DNA of 64,000 bases from Tillus elongatus (GCA_964006375.1 OZ023265.1:154854547-154918546); one strand, 5' to 3'; shown: positions 1 to 11,759, counted from the stretch's first letter. The notes: generated by a model not told the origin, from the sequence alone. Numbers and translations: made by a program.

Positions 1-489
1 GGGGTAAATAATTCCGTAAGCTCGGAAAAAAAATTTTTTGTTGGAAGAAATCGATGAGGTTGACCAAAAGGAAGTCATCCAGGCGATTAACAAGGAAAAA
101 TACCTGCCACGTTTATAATTTGGCAGATAATTCCTTGTCTAAACATGAATTATTTTTTTTCCTGAAAGCTTTTGTAACTGTAATGACATTTATAATACAA
201 GTTTCTTTAAAAGAGACCTACAGTACCTAGATTCACCAAATTTGTAGCACCATTGAAAATTGAGTTTTGGGCATTTAAAGTTTTTTTCTCAAAATGAATT
301 AGAACACAAGATTTGAATATTTTGTATCCTAATGAAAGAAAAATTCTTAAAATGAGCTTGTATTGGGACCTCGAAGCCCGACCTTCAACGTCTGTTTAAA
401 TTAAAAATACTACTCTTAGTAATATGCCCTACGAATAGTGTAAAATGCTTACGAAAATTCACTAATAGAAGGCACTTGCTGTGTCCCGA
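1..489 (-). mobile_element. TA-core element fragment (long subfamily), end portion
   Basis: Aligns by eye with 55770-56215 and with the reverse complement of 15120-15620: shared blocks include the GTAATACAAGTTT-type stretch near 200, GAGTTTTGGGCATTT near 262 and the terminal GGCACTTGCTGTGTCC at 471-486, a variant of the family end GCACTTGCTGCGTCC. The (TA)n and hairpin half are not present in this window. The strand given reads from the TC-type end toward the hairpin end. Confidence 0.75.
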
Positions 490-1737
490 TTTTTTTTTTT
501 TTTTTTTGGGATTGCCGCATAGCAAAATGAAACACCACACATGGCATTTACCTGCTAAATACTATATTTTTTTCTCCCTCAGGGCTCGTCTGCGGCTTCG
601 CTGCCCCGATAGCACTGCAACCTTTGGCTTATTGTGCATGCCCTTAGTCTTTTTACTCCACCCATTCCAAAATCACTGTGCCTTGAACTAGTCTGCACAG
701 CGATTGGTAGGGTCAAGTTTTATAATGCTCTGTCTCCGGTCTAGACTGACCGTAGATCAGTTGTATTTTGAGGTCCAGAGCTTTACACTCGCACAAGATG
801 TGCTAGGCTGATTTCTCCCCCTCGTCGCAGGGTCTGCATGCGAGGTCCCCCTCGAACCGCCCCATTTTATGCTGGTGTTTCTTGACGGCCATGTATCCCG
901 TCAAGAGAACTGTTATGTTTCTGAGCAGTCCTCTGCTAAGATTTAGCAGCTCCACAGCTCTCTTTGAACTGGGTTCGTCAATTATTGACTTCCCATGTCT
1001 GAGCCCCGGACAGTCTGCCCAGTACACCTTGTGTTGGTTTCTTCTGACCCAGGACTTAATGGCTCCCCTGGCAGTGCTCTTTGTGACGCCCAGAGCCGGT
1101 TCTGGTCCCGTAAATAGTTCTGCTGACCCTCTTTTCAAGATACTGTCAGCTTCTTCATTGCCTTTGACCCCCGAGTGACCCGGCACCCAGATGAAGGTGA
1201 CCTCATTCTGCCCAGCCAGGTCGCTCGTATGGTCTCGGCACTCACTCACCAGTCAGGAATTTACCCATGGGCTACTTAGTGCCTTAAGGGCTGCCTGGCT
1301 TACTGTGGCTATGAGAATCCGCTTGTTGGTGTAACCCCTCCTCTTGTTCTCCCGCACACAGTGCAGAATGGCGTAAATTTCTGCCTGAAAGACCGTTGCG
1401 TGGGTTCCGAGGGAAATACTATGACTTACCCTCGGTCCTTCCGAATAAACACCTGCCCCCGTCCCACGCTGCCCGCCGGTTCCGTCCGTGAACCAGACGA
1501 GCGCGTGCCGTGGTATGCCCGGTGTCTCCTTCCGACATGTCTTGCGGTCGGGGATTTCCACTGTAAAGTTGTTTCCCTGCAGATTCGCGGGCTCGCGAAG
1601 TCTGACCTCATTTCAAGCATGGGCTCCTTCACGATCTCCTGAATTTTGCAGTGGCCCCTGAAGCCTGGGTTGATCTTCAGTCTACCATAGCAGGCTAGTC
1701 TGTATAGTCCTAGTCTGGCCTCCACCATAAAAAAATT
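490..1737 (-). mobile_element. 5'-truncated non-LTR retrotransposon (LINE), copy 1
   Basis: On the minus strand this runs from a truncated 5' edge near 1737, through RNase H coding remnants, a 3' untranslated region, to an 18-nt poly(A) (T-run 490-507 on the plus strand). The 3' region contains a GC-rich block near 585-620 that also appears in a separate short insertion at 26481-26540, so this 3' end is a real family feature. It landed at the very end of a TA-core element. Family: Jockey/I-type LINE, since those carry RNase H after the reverse transcriptase. Confidence 0.8.
803..1728 (-). pseudogene. LINE RNase H domain, broken
   Basis: Encodes the linker and RNase H domain of a LINE pol protein. 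Visible motifs: WFTDGT (first catalytic Asp) near 1490, FQAEIYAI (Glu) near 1400, and GHSGVKGNEEAD (last Asp) near 1170. The third acidic residue, normally in an SDSQAAL-type motif, reads TVSQAAL near 1300, so the Asp is lost. An in-frame TGA at 1253-1255 splits the domain (VNS stop LVSEC), and a frame change near 1610-1620 separates the N-terminal linker. A downstream segment (LTGYMAVKKHQHKMG) is the usual C-terminal LTGH-like region. Clearly a dead copy. Confidence 0.85.
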
Positions 1738-1992
1738 GGGGGGGGGGTGTGGTCTAAATACTATTGCATCGATTATTAATATTTCTTGCTTTCCATTGGT
1801 TTTCTAACTTCGTATCATTACAAAAATATTAGTATTATTTGTAACGATCTTACTGTAATTTATTATTTTGTAAGTTATTTTGAATTCTGTTGGATAAACT
1901 AATAAATAAATGTAATAAAATTGTCACTGTTAAAATGCTACTTTAATTTTAAATGTTAACTGAAATACATACTCGTTTTTTTTTCCTGGGTA

Positions 1993-2899
1993 TCACGATC
2001 ACATCACGATGCGAGTGTGCAGTAGAATTTCTTTGCGTATAGTAAATATTACGCTTCGATTAAAATAGGATTGTGGTACGCACTTCCGTTTAGGGCTAGT
2101 TATTTGTTTAACGCCTCTATGGAACGAATGGAAAGAGGGTGGACCTCTCTCAAGAGATGGATAACCGCGCAACAGTCTCCGTGCTTGTGGGTATTTGTGT
2201 GTGTGTGTGTGTGTGTGTGGGTGCGCGCGTGCATGTGTGTTTGTCTGTCCATGGCTGGGTATGTTATGAAGGCCTAGGAAAGGGTTTGCTTTGCCAGATG
2301 CGGACTCGAGGAGCTAGTTTTGTTATGTGCAGTTTCTTATTGTTCGGAACATCATTTCTTTAGCACATGTTAGTCTCACCTTTGTCTCTGCAATTAACCC
2401 ATTAAAAATCCGTTACAGCCTGTACTAAATTATTTGTGTAAGTGTAGTAGGTCGGTTTAATTAACCTATATTCTATTAAGCAAAATAATAGTATAGAAAT
2501 ATAGGTACTGTATATTATATAATTTGCCAGATATAAATTTCAGTAATATTACATTGTGAAACCTTAAAAAGTAAAAGAATGTGTTTAGAAGGCTTTTAAA
2601 TTACTTTTAACGAAAAGTTTATAAACATAAAGATAATAACCTTTTTAATACACCACCCCTATTTATATTTCCTTGAAGAAGGCAAAAAAAGACCGTATTT
2701 AAATACAGATAGCTTGCATATGACAGATTGACGCTTATCAACTTATGTTCAAATTTAACATAAAAACATGTATATGTTTGATGTCATAATTTTTTAAAAT
2801 TCAAAAAAAAAGTAAAATTTGCTTTATATGTTTTTAAATTTTTTTTATTTTTCCTACGAAAATAGTACTTTTTCCCCTCCATGTTGCAGCCTTGATAAA
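1993..2899. other. Spacer between the duplicated segments, no gene seen
   Basis: AT-rich 907-bp sequence with no recognisable coding. It holds a (GT)n tract at about 2195-2220 and a T/A-rich stretch near 2790-2850. Short open frames over the GT tract are low-complexity. Confidence 0.6.
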
Positions 2900-3388
2900 G
2901 GGGTAAATAATTCCGTAAGCTCGGAAAAAAAATTTTTTGTTGGAAGAAATCGATGAGGTTGACCAAAAGGAAGTCATCCAGGCGATTAACAAGGAAAAAT
3001 ACCTGCCACGTTTATAATTTGGCAGATAATTCCTTGTCTAAACATGAATTATTTTTTTTCCTGAAAGCTTTTGTAACTGTAATGACATTTATAATACAAG
3101 TTTCTTTAAAAGAGACCTACAGTACCTAGATTCACCAAATTTGTAGCACCATTGAAAATTGAGTTTTGGGCATTTAAAGTTTTTTTCTCAAAATGAATTA
3201 GAACACAAGATTTGAATATTTTGTATCCTAATGAAAGAAAAATTCTTAAAATGAGCTTGTATTGGGACCTCGAAGCCCGACCTTCAACGTCTGTTTAAAT
3301 TAAAAATACTACTCTTAGTAATATGCCCTACGAATAGTGTAAAATGCTTACGAAAATTCACTAATAGAAGGCACTTGCTGTGTCCCGA
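2900..3388 (-). mobile_element. TA-core element fragment (long subfamily), second copy
   Basis: Duplicate of 1-489 as part of the large direct repeat, ending in the same variant GGCACTTGCTGTGTCC. Left neighbour is the unique spacer, so the fragment boundary at 2900 is also the repeat boundary visible here. Confidence 0.75.
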
Positions 3389-4635
3389 TTTTTTTTTTTT
3401 TTTTTGGGATTGCCGCATAGCAAAATGAAACACCACACATGGCATTTACCTGCTAAATACTATATTTTTTTCTCCCTCAGGGCTCGTCTGCGGCTTCGCT
3501 GCCCCGATAGCACTGCAACCTTTGGCTTATTGTGCATGCCCTTAGTCTTTTTACTCCACCCATTCCAAAATCACTGTGCCTTGAACTAGTCTGCACAGCG
3601 ATTGGTAGGGTCAAGTTTTATAATGCTCTGTCTCCGGTCTAGACTGACCGTAGATCAGTTGTATTTTGAGGTCCAGAGCTTTACACTCGCACAAGATGTG
3701 CTAGGCTGATTTCTCCCCCTCGTCGCAGGGTCTGCATGCGAGGTCCCCCTCGAACCGCCCCATTTTATGCTGGTGTTTCTTGACGGCCATGTATCCCGTC
3801 AAGAGAACTGTTATGTTTCTGAGCAGTCCTCTGCTAAGATTTAGCAGCTCCACAGCTCTCTTTGAACTGGGTTCGTCAATTATTGACTTCCCATGTCTGA
3901 GCCCCGGACAGTCTGCCCAGTACACCTTGTGTTGGTTTCTTCTGACCCAGGACTTAATGGCTCCCCTGGCAGTGCTCTTTGTGACGCCCAGAGCCGGTTC
4001 TGGTCCCGTAAATAGTTCTGCTGACCCTCTTTTCAAGATACTGTCAGCTTCTTCATTGCCTTTGACCCCCGAGTGACCCGGCACCCAGATGAAGGTGACC
4101 TCATTCTGCCCAGCCAGGTCGCTCGTATGGTCTCGGCACTCACTCACCAGTCAGGAATTTACCCATGGGCTACTTAGTGCCTTAAGGGCTGCCTGGCTTA
4201 CTGTGGCTATGAGAATCCGCTTGTTGGTGTAACCCCTCCTCTTGTTCTCCCGCACACAGTGCAGAATGGCGTAAATTTCTGCCTGAAAGACCGTTGCGTG
4301 GGTTCCGAGGGAAATACTATGACTTACCCTCGGTCCTTCCGAATAAACACCTGCCCCCGTCCCACGCTGCCCGCCGGTTCCGTCCGTGAACCAGACGAGC
4401 GCGTGCCGTGGTATGCCCGGTGTCTCCTTCCGACATGTCTTGCGGTCGGGGATTTCCACTGTAAAGTTGTTTCCCTGCAGATTCGCGGGCTCGCGAAGTC
4501 TGACCTCATTTCAAGCATGGGCTCCTTCACGATCTCCTGAATTTTGCAGTGGCCCCTGAAGCCTGGGTTGATCTTCAGTCTACCATAGCAGGCTAGTCTG
4601 TATAGTCCTAGTCTGGCCTCCACCATAAAAAAATT
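3389..4635 (-). mobile_element. 5'-truncated LINE, copy 2
   Basis: Same LINE as 490-1737, with a 17-nt poly(A) (3389-3405) and an 11-G run beside the 5' truncation point. Identity of insertion point and truncation shows this is a duplicated insertion, not an independent one. Confidence 0.8.
3701..4626 (-). pseudogene. LINE RNase H domain, broken, copy 2
   Basis: Same RNase H remnant as 803-1728: same DGT, AEIYAI and GHSGVKGNEEAD motifs, the same missing third acidic residue (TVSQAAL) and the same in-frame TGA, here at 4151-4153. The shared lesions date the damage before the duplication. Confidence 0.85.
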
Positions 4636-4891
4636 GGGGGGGGGGGTGTGGTCTAAATACTATTGCATCGATTATTAATATTTCTTGCTTTCCATTGGTT
4701 TTCTAACTTCGTATCATTACAAAAATATTAGTATTATTTGTAACGATCTTACTGTAATTTATTATTTTGTAAGTTATTTTGAATTCTGTTGGATAAACTA
4801 ATAAATAAATGTAATAAAATTGTCACTGTTAAAATGCTACTTTAATTTTAAATGTTAACTGAAATACATACTCGTTTTTTTTTCCTGGGTA

Positions 4892-5803
4892 GTTGTTGCT
4901 TTTGTAAATCTCTTAATTCATTCACCTGTTACGTTTATCACATCAAAATTTATAACACACTTACAGAAAACTAAGCAAATGTACAAGCTTAATCCAGTGG
5001 TCAGTACGTAACATAATCAGCACTTTTCACATTTTTTCTCACCTAATCCACCCCTGTGCTGTCCGTCAAGTGGGCGGCTAGGGGTTGAGTGAATGGAGCG
5101 GCGAGTGAGTGAGTGTGCTGGTGTGAGTTACGCGTTCAAAGGGCGAGTGGCGGCGGTGGCAGAGAGAATGAATTCAAGAGTTTGTTGGCGGCGTACAATC
5201 ACGGCCCTCTTGATGTGATATTCATATAGTGGTTTAATGTGCACACAAGTGCAGAGAGATAAAAACTTTTAATAAATTAACGCGATTAAAATTCTCCTGA
5301 AGCACGCAAACATTACACTCTCTCTCATACTGACGTGCGTTGTAATAACGCTGACAGTTTCTTTTTATTAATTTTTTCAGGAATAATTAAGTGACTGATA
5401 AAGCGTGACGGGTGGGGTTCTGAAAATCAGATTTATTGTTGTGAGGTGGCTTTTTTGCATGGTTGGAAAGTGTTAAAAGTGTAATTGAGAAACGTTACAA
5501 CAGAAGATATCTGATTCACTTTTCAGTATTTTACGTTACTTGTTTAAATTTTTCATTCTAAATAGAGATGTAGGGACTGCGTCTCTGACCTCACCAATAG
5601 ATTTCTTCTCTACAACAGGTTTTGTGCCTTTTACATCGTCAGGCAACTATAAACAAGAATCCGCTGTTAGAGCATTTTGGACAAAAGGTTCTTTAAAAAT
5701 AAAATAATGATGACGCCTTTATAATATTTAGGTGATACGTAACCTACAAATAAATTCAACACTGAATGACAGTGATAACCATAACAATCGTAATAACAAA
5801 AAG
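4892..5803. other. No gene identified; locally GC-richer stretch
   Basis: Apparently single-copy sequence. A GC-richer block at about 5040-5180 contains GAGTGAGTGAGTG-like and GGCGGCGGTGGC stretches, which could belong to an untranslated exon, but there is no reading frame, promoter or splice evidence I can defend. Confidence 0.4.
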
Positions 5804-6850
5804 TCTGGACGCAGCAAGTGCGTTATAGTAGTCAATTTTAATAAAAATTGTTTTTAAGAACAAATATGTCTTTTTTAAATAACGACAGGCACAACTTTGT
5901 TTACTGGTATAACCTATGTTCAAAAACAATGTACCATATTTCATAAAAATAACTTTATTGTTTAAAAAGCAAAAAAAAAAATTCCGAAAATAAACCTAAG
6001 ATGTTCTCCAAAAAACTAGTCCAATTTTTCTGGCCAATGAACCTGTTCAAGCTATTTACTCACCAAGCAAGATATAATTATTTACAAAAAGCTTTCCGAC
6101 GGAACTTCAAAAATAATTTACATGAAAATTTGCAAACAATTTTTTCACGAAAATCCGAAAATATATTTTTTTTACAATAAGTTAGTAAACATTTATAACC
6201 AAGATGTCACAAAAATCTTACAAATAATGATTTCTACGGAAACACGAAAAAACTATTGTCAAAAGAATACATCAAATTCAAATTATGTACCTAATCTGTA
6301 CCTAAATTTAAAACATAGGAAAAAGCAAAAAAATCTTTCCAATACTAGAGTCTGTAGGTATGGGGAGTTGTTCAATGAGAAAAAATTCAGTTACGAAAAT
6401 TCGCATTTTCCAAATTCAGTCACTATTTGAGAGCGCCCTGCATACGGCATATATAATATAAATAATAATTGAAAACCTCCCTAAATGGGTCATCTTAATG
6501 GGACTCCGATTTCTATTGGGAAAAACGCCGCATCACAATTTTTGATATGTTTCAAAATGTAAAAACTTGAAAAATAATGAAAATAACTGATGGACCTGTG
6601 ATTGTCAACATGATTTTATAAGATGCAGCTCAAAACACCCTATAAATAACTATTATATTATTTTCTGTATCTTGTAAAATAACCGATATATTGAGCTTTA
6701 CAGTAAAAATGCAATATATATATAAACATGTAAAAACTGAAATTCGCTCCGGAGGCGCCTAGTTCGCACTCCTTTCAAGAAGTATTTTAAAAATTTTAAA
6801 ATCGCGGTCTTCTCAAGAACGAAGAAGGAAAATTCGTGAAAATGTATAGA
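5804..6850 (+). mobile_element. TA-core element, subfamily A
   Basis: Begins with TCTGGACGCAGCAAGTGCG at 5804, reads through a subfamily-specific interior, reaches a short TATATATATA tract near 6714-6723 and ends with the hairpin half (AAACTGAAATTCGCTCC at 6736, CTAGTTCGCACTC at 6758). The interior at about 6580-6712 is the reverse complement of 47838-47985, and the first 150 bp match the reverse complement of 48200-48357, tying it to the copy at 47693-48357. Frame 6122-6430 is not recognised and probably chance. Confidence 0.7.
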
Positions 6851-6854
6851 ATAT

Positions 6855-7466
6855 TAAACCACAAACTCTGTAACTGAAACTACTGCCAAATCATCAGAGA
6901 ATGGGTCTATTAATTGTCTGCAAATAGTAAAATGAAGGACCATGATGGTTGAAGCTGTAACTTAAGGCTTTCTAAAACACATTTATTATGACATTTGCTT
7001 TACATAGCCCGTATTTATTTTAGGTTCTCCGTCTAAAAATTGCGAATTTTGGCGTTTCAAATCGCGACTTTGACCTTTTAAGAAGAAAAACTATAAAATT
7101 TTTAAAGTAATTTGTCTGTTATTTCTTGACTTTTTTGCATCAAGAAAACCTAATCTTTGTGTGTAATATACCATAGATCTTGTTATCCACACAATATTTT
7201 GGTTTTGTGCATTTCTCTGGTCATCAGTGGAAACCATTTTTTTTAAATGTGTATTTTTTTTCCTTTCAACTTAGAGATCTGAGTTTTGGCAAGTAGGAAA
7301 TGTGGTTGCTTTGCTTTTTGATTTTCGGAGATACAAAAATTTTCCTAAAGAAAACCCAAAGTTTTCCAGGAAAAACTGGTTGGATTTTCCTGGCTACTTG
7401 CAAAAGGACGGCACCTACCAAATTTTTTCAAAATCGGAATATTATTTTTTGAGTTATCGGTGTGTT

Positions 7467-7550
<84 letters not shown>

Positions 7551-7605
7551 AACACAGATCTCCTCATTGGTGATTTTTTTTTTAAAGAAAATCTACTAAA
7601 ATAAA
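6855..7605 (+). mobile_element. TA-core element, subfamily B
   Basis: Starts with an AAACTCT / ACTACTGCC / ATCATCAGAGA block that also occurs, reverse-complemented, at the ends of 46834-47690 and 63251-64000. Then comes the family phrase GAGTTATCGGTGTG (7451) followed by (TA)n at 7469-7548 and a degraded hairpin end (GATCTCCTCATTGGTGA). The hairpin half is truncated to ~50 bp. Confidence 0.65.
7469..7548. repeat. (TA)n tract
   Basis: About 40 TA units, the core of the subfamily B element. The Tyr-Ile repeat frames over it are artefacts of the microsatellite. Confidence 0.98.
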
Positions 7606-7839
7606 CAACAATAATGGCAAGAGACGGCGATTCCATATAACAAAAGCCTGGACGCAGCAAGTGCGTTATGGTACTGAATTTTTATAGAAATGATCTGGCA
7701 CAAAATATGGTATTATAACTTTTTTTCTTGTAACATCGAAATCTAAATTTTGTTGTATAGTTTACTTTTTATATCGTAAAGGTACCTACGAAATTTGGTT
7801 ATCATAGCTTTTTTATTTTTGAGATAAACAATTTTTTCG

Positions 7840-8250
7840 AATGAAAACTCAACATTTTCCCAAAAACCTCGTCCGATTTTTCTGATCAACGAAATTATCC
7901 AAGCAATTTACAAAATGAAGGTACATGCCAAATTTTATTAAAATCGGCTTATTATTTTTTGAGATACATTTTTTTTTCGAATTAGGACTCAAAATTTTCC
8001 CAGGAAACCTCGTCCGATTTTCCTGACTAACAAACTTGTCCAAGCCATTTACAAAAGTAAGGTACATGCCAAATTTTATCAAAATCGGCCCATTATTTTT
8101 TGAGATAAAAATTTCTTTCGAATGAAAACTCAAAATTTTTCCGGAAAACCTCGTCCGACTTTCCCGACTAACGAACTTATCCAAGATATTTACAAAAAGA
8201 AGGTACATGCCAAATTTTATCAAAATCGGCCCATTATTTTTTGAGTTATC
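7840..8250. repeat. Three tandem ~140-bp modules inside a TA-core element
   Basis: The phrase CATGCCAAATTTTAT followed by AAAATCGGC and TATTTTTTGAG recurs near 7926, 8065 and 8207. The module has therefore been tandemly triplicated in this copy, whereas the 29422-29983 copy has it once. Confidence 0.8.
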
Positions 8251-8267
8251 GGTGTGATACATATACT

Positions 8268-8691
<424 letters not shown>

Positions 8692-8765
<74 letters not shown>
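8692..8765. repeat. (TA)n tract
   Basis: About 37 TA units; right half of the split core. Confidence 0.98.
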
Positions 8766-8771
<6 letters not shown>

Positions 8772-8978
8772 ATATGCAAAACATATAAAAATTGAAACCG
8801 ACCCCGGAAATGGGTTCTAGGGGTCCTAGTTCGCGCTCATTTGCAAAAAAAATTTCAAAATTTAAAAGTCGGGATCTCCCCATTAGTGAATTTAAATTCA
8901 CTAAAAATATTGAGATATAGTTATTACGTTACCACAACTATATTTAATGGGGTTTGACATATTTATTAATAAAGAGAG

Positions 8979-8980
<2 letters not shown>

Positions 8981-9037
<57 letters not shown>
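8981..9037. repeat. (TA)n tract, not inside a recognised element
   Basis: About 28 TA units, 77 bp after the end of the preceding TA-core element. No hairpin half on either side. Confidence 0.97.
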
Positions 9038-9039
<2 letters not shown>

Positions 9040-9041
<2 letters not shown>

Positions 9042-9300
9042 GATTGGGGCACAAAGAAGAGGGGAACATGGTAAATATTATATGTATTAAGCGGTTTAAT
9101 TTATGTACTGAAAATTATATAGAGTTAGCTTTAAAGGATACAAACAAGTCATGTTGACTTAGGTATCCAAGAAAGTATATTTTGATTAGTTTTAGTTAGT
9201 TAGCGCATTGCTCCAGTCCGTGTACCACACCTATGTAGGCAATTGTTCTTAATTATTAAAGGAATAAAATTGAATTGAAATTGAATTGAAAAAATAAACA
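9040..9300 (+). mobile_element. Possible LINE 3' end with ATTGAA-repeat tail
   Basis: Ends in AATAAAATTGAATTGAAATTG (truncated here to its motif: AATAAA plus repeated ATTGAA, 9261-9292), the style of 3' tail seen on several insect LINEs. No coding sequence is recognisable upstream. Weak call based only on the tail. Confidence 0.3.
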
Positions 9301-9445
9301 CAAAAATCAGTGAACTTTATACAAGCATGATTCATTCAAAAACTATCCCAAATAGGAATAGGGAAACCTAATATAGTTCAATAGGCATTTCATTGTACCA
9401 TCAAGTAATGTTAACGCAACATAGGCTATCTGTTACACATTCAAT

Positions 9446-9815
9446 ATGGCGGACACTCCAAGATGGCGGATTTTTTAATTTCTCCCAATTTTCGTGACAG
9501 TGGTACCAAATTAAGGGGCTTTACGAGTAAAATAAAGTAGGCTAAGTAACGCTTTCATTAAATTATAATGGCGGCCCACGCAATATAGCTTAATATTTTT
9601 TTCTCAACAAATCACCTTATATGGAGGTGAAATGAAAGGGTTTCACGAGTAAAATACAGGATGTTAAGTAACGCTTGCATAAATTCAAAAGAGTGGCGGC
9701 CGCAAGATGCCGGAATATATACGTATATTTCTCAACAACCTCCTCAATGTAGGTATCAAGTGAAAGGTCTCCAGGAGTGAAATATAGTGGATTAGCTGGT
9801 GGTTTCAGAAGTCAA
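9446..9815. repeat. Minisatellite, three ~125-bp units starting at (A)TGGCGG
   Basis: Units start at 9446, 9568 and 9693. Each has TGGCGG, a TTTCTC(A)CAA or TTTCTCCCAA block, a GTGAAA / AATTAA block followed by GGG.TTTACGAGTAAAATA or a variant, and TAAGTAACGCTT. Units are diverged (roughly 70% by eye). Unit 1 has an extra GATGGCGGA, suggesting a fourth, mostly lost unit. Confidence 0.75.
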
Positions 9816-10950
9816 TAGGTCAATTTTTCGTTTTAGTAGTAGTGGTTGAAAGAATGTTTAACTCCTAACTTATGTTTCGTAATTAAACTGAGCGAAATTT
9901 CGACTGTTGCGACTGTAAAGGGCTAAAAATTGCGTGCGGAGCTTACTGACGCGATATTTGTAAATCAATCATGCTTTTTGCAACACGTACATAGGTATAC
10001 ATTTAAATAAAACTCGATTTTCATTGTCCGAATAAATATCCTATTTTTTTTTCTTCTCTGGTGTAATAATTTATAAAATTTATTTCGTGTTCCGGTAATT
10101 CGCTACTCACATACCTATTGATAGAAATATTTTAAAGGTTCAATAAATTTGTGTATGCAAAATTTTCCTAACAAACGGTTGTAGCCAACAAATTGGCCGG
10201 CGCATATTTATATTCAGCGATTTTATTTTACAAATGTTGCTGTTGAAATAATTGAATATTTGCGATAGCCGGAAGTCAAATATATTGTTTTATATAAACG
10301 TATATTTGCACTCTGAACTATGGCAGTGTTACCGTGAAACGTTGGACTCGAAAATGCAAAACTATAACAAAATTTACAAGTGCATACCAAACTTTCGGTC
10401 GGTTGTAACCTTTTGTTGTTTGGAAACTAATACAACTCGCATATTTGTGGTGGTAAAAGTCCTTTGTGTCTCTCGTAATCTCTGCAAATCGTTATCACTG
10501 GTATTGTTGAAGCGCTAAGTATATACCAGGATGGATCAAAAACACTTTTCTGTACCTGGTGCATCAAGATTAGTAACTATACGTTACAAAATAGTGATGC
10601 AAATTAAAACCCAACTTCCACATTGCTGTGACAAGCTACTCTCCTCAGAAAGACATTCTCATGAATTCAATTTAGGGCCCATGACTTGACCACAAAAAAA
10701 TATTCGTATTCCTGTACCCATAAATTTCTGAAACGTTATATTACTCGAGTTTTAACGAAAAAATGTCAATTTTTGCTAAATAACCTCATTTATCCCCTAG
10801 CCCCCGCAGCGATCTGACCCAAAAACAATTCGAAGCATTCATTTGTCGGGTGCTAACTGGATACCAAATTTCAAGATGATATATCAATTCATTCGAAAGT
10901 TATTGCGCCTACCAACAGACAGACGTACAGGCCGACAGACAAAAAAAATG
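9816..10950. other. No gene identified
   Basis: Includes an 88-codon frame at 10252-10518 (plus) that I do not recognise. Near 10850-10945 the text CCAAATTTCAAGATGATAT...CATTCGAAAGTTATTGCGCC...CAGACAGACGTACAG resembles the non-coding phrases that end many arthropod interspersed repeats, just before the tandem array. Confidence 0.4.
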
Positions 10951-11081
10951 GAGCTGTCGTGACAAAATACTACCTAGTTCGGCACCGAGACGGCAACCGT
11001 GTCGTACATCTCACAATGTTCTAGTAGGCTGGCTACCGTAGCCATGTTACTTTATAGGTGTGCTCTCGCTATAATTACTAT

Positions 11082-11134
11082 ACCGTACTGATAAGCTCTA
11101 ATTAGTGCGAAACCGGTCTGCGGTTCTAATTATG
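11082..11134 (+). ncRNA. Hammerhead-like core, unit 1 (mutated)
   Basis: CTGATAA at 11088 (G8 changed to A in the CUGANGA box), stem-II-like GCTCT/AGTGC with one mismatch and an AATT loop, then GAAA at 11109 and a stem-III-like ACCG/CGGT hairpin. Expected inactive because of the core change. Confidence 0.4.
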
Positions 11135-11391
11135 GTGAGAATACGTCTAGCCTCATATACATTGTCTCTATATTAGGGAAGAAAGGGACAGGACTGACAA
11201 ATTACAAAAGTGTTAGTTTGTTGTGCACAGCCTCTATTTTATAACATTCTGTGCTATTTGGAGCTGTCGTGACACCATACTACCTGGTTCCGTACCGAGA
11301 TGGCGGTCCTGTCGTACATCTCACAATATGCTAGGAGACTATCTACCATAGCCATATTACTTTATAGGTGTGTACTCACTGTAATTAGCCC

Positions 11392-11444
11392 CCCGTACTG
11401 ATGAGCTATAATTAGAGCGAAACCGGTCTGCGGTTCTAAATATG
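11392..11444 (+). ncRNA. Hammerhead-like core, unit 2
   Basis: Intact CTGATGA at 11398, stem II GCTAT-AATT-AGAGC (one mismatch), GAAA at 11419, stem III ACCG-GTCTG-CGGT, then TTC. Stem I pairing is weak here because the upstream arm is mutated (CCCCCCGTA). Confidence 0.45.
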
Positions 11445-11698
11445 GTAAGAATACATCTAGCTTTACATAAGTTGCCCCTATTCAAGGGAAGACATGTGCC
11501 ATGCGTGACAATTTACATACTTCTTAATTGGTTGTACACAGTCTCCATTTTATAACATTTTGTGTTATTTGGTGCTGTCGTGACAACATACTACCTTATT
11601 CCGCACCGAGATGGCGATCCTGTTGTACACCTCACAATGTTGTAGGAGGCTGGCTACCATAGCCATATTACTTTATAGGTGTGTTGTGTAATTAATTT

Positions 11699-11750
11699 AC
11701 CGTACTGATGAGCTCTAATTAGAGCGAAACGGGTCTGCAGTCCTAATTTA
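11699..11750 (+). ncRNA. Hammerhead-like core, unit 3
   Basis: CTGATGA at 11705 and a perfect 5-bp stem II, GCTCT-AATT-AGAGC, closed by GAAA at 11726. Stem III region reads ACGGGTCTGCAGT, less well paired. Best stem II of the four. Confidence 0.5.
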
Positions 11751-11759
11751 GTACACAAA

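Larger units (their letters stand above)
1..1992. repeat. Direct repeat, copy 1 of a 1,992-bp segment
   Basis: Matches 2900-4891 base for base wherever I compared the two copies, apart from homopolymer lengths (T-run 490-507 against 3389-3405; G-run 1738-1747 against 4636-4646). It contains a TA-core element fragment, a 5'-truncated LINE and ~245 bp of AT-rich flank. The right edge is sharp: both copies share the text up to CCTGGGTA and then diverge. The left edge coincides with the window start, so the duplicated unit may extend further upstream. Confidence 0.95.
2900..4891. repeat. Direct repeat, copy 2 of the 1,992-bp segment
   Basis: Second copy of the window-start segment, same orientation, 2,899 bp downstream and separated from copy 1 by a 907-bp spacer. 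Because the LINE insertion, its 5' truncation point and its nonsense codon are shared, the duplication is younger than the LINE insertion. The near identity fits a very recent duplication or an assembly artefact such as two haplotypes joined in tandem. Confidence 0.95.

Noticed and set aside
1..4891. Reading the 1,992-bp repeats as long terminal repeats of an LTR retrotransposon
   Set aside because: The spacer is only 907 bp without gag/pol, the repeats hold a truncated LINE with poly(A), and no TG...CA ends are seen.
6440..6712. A separate insertion element shared by 6.6 kb and 47.9 kb
   Set aside because: In both places it lies directly beside the (TA)n and in the same position of the element, so it is the normal interior of subfamily A.
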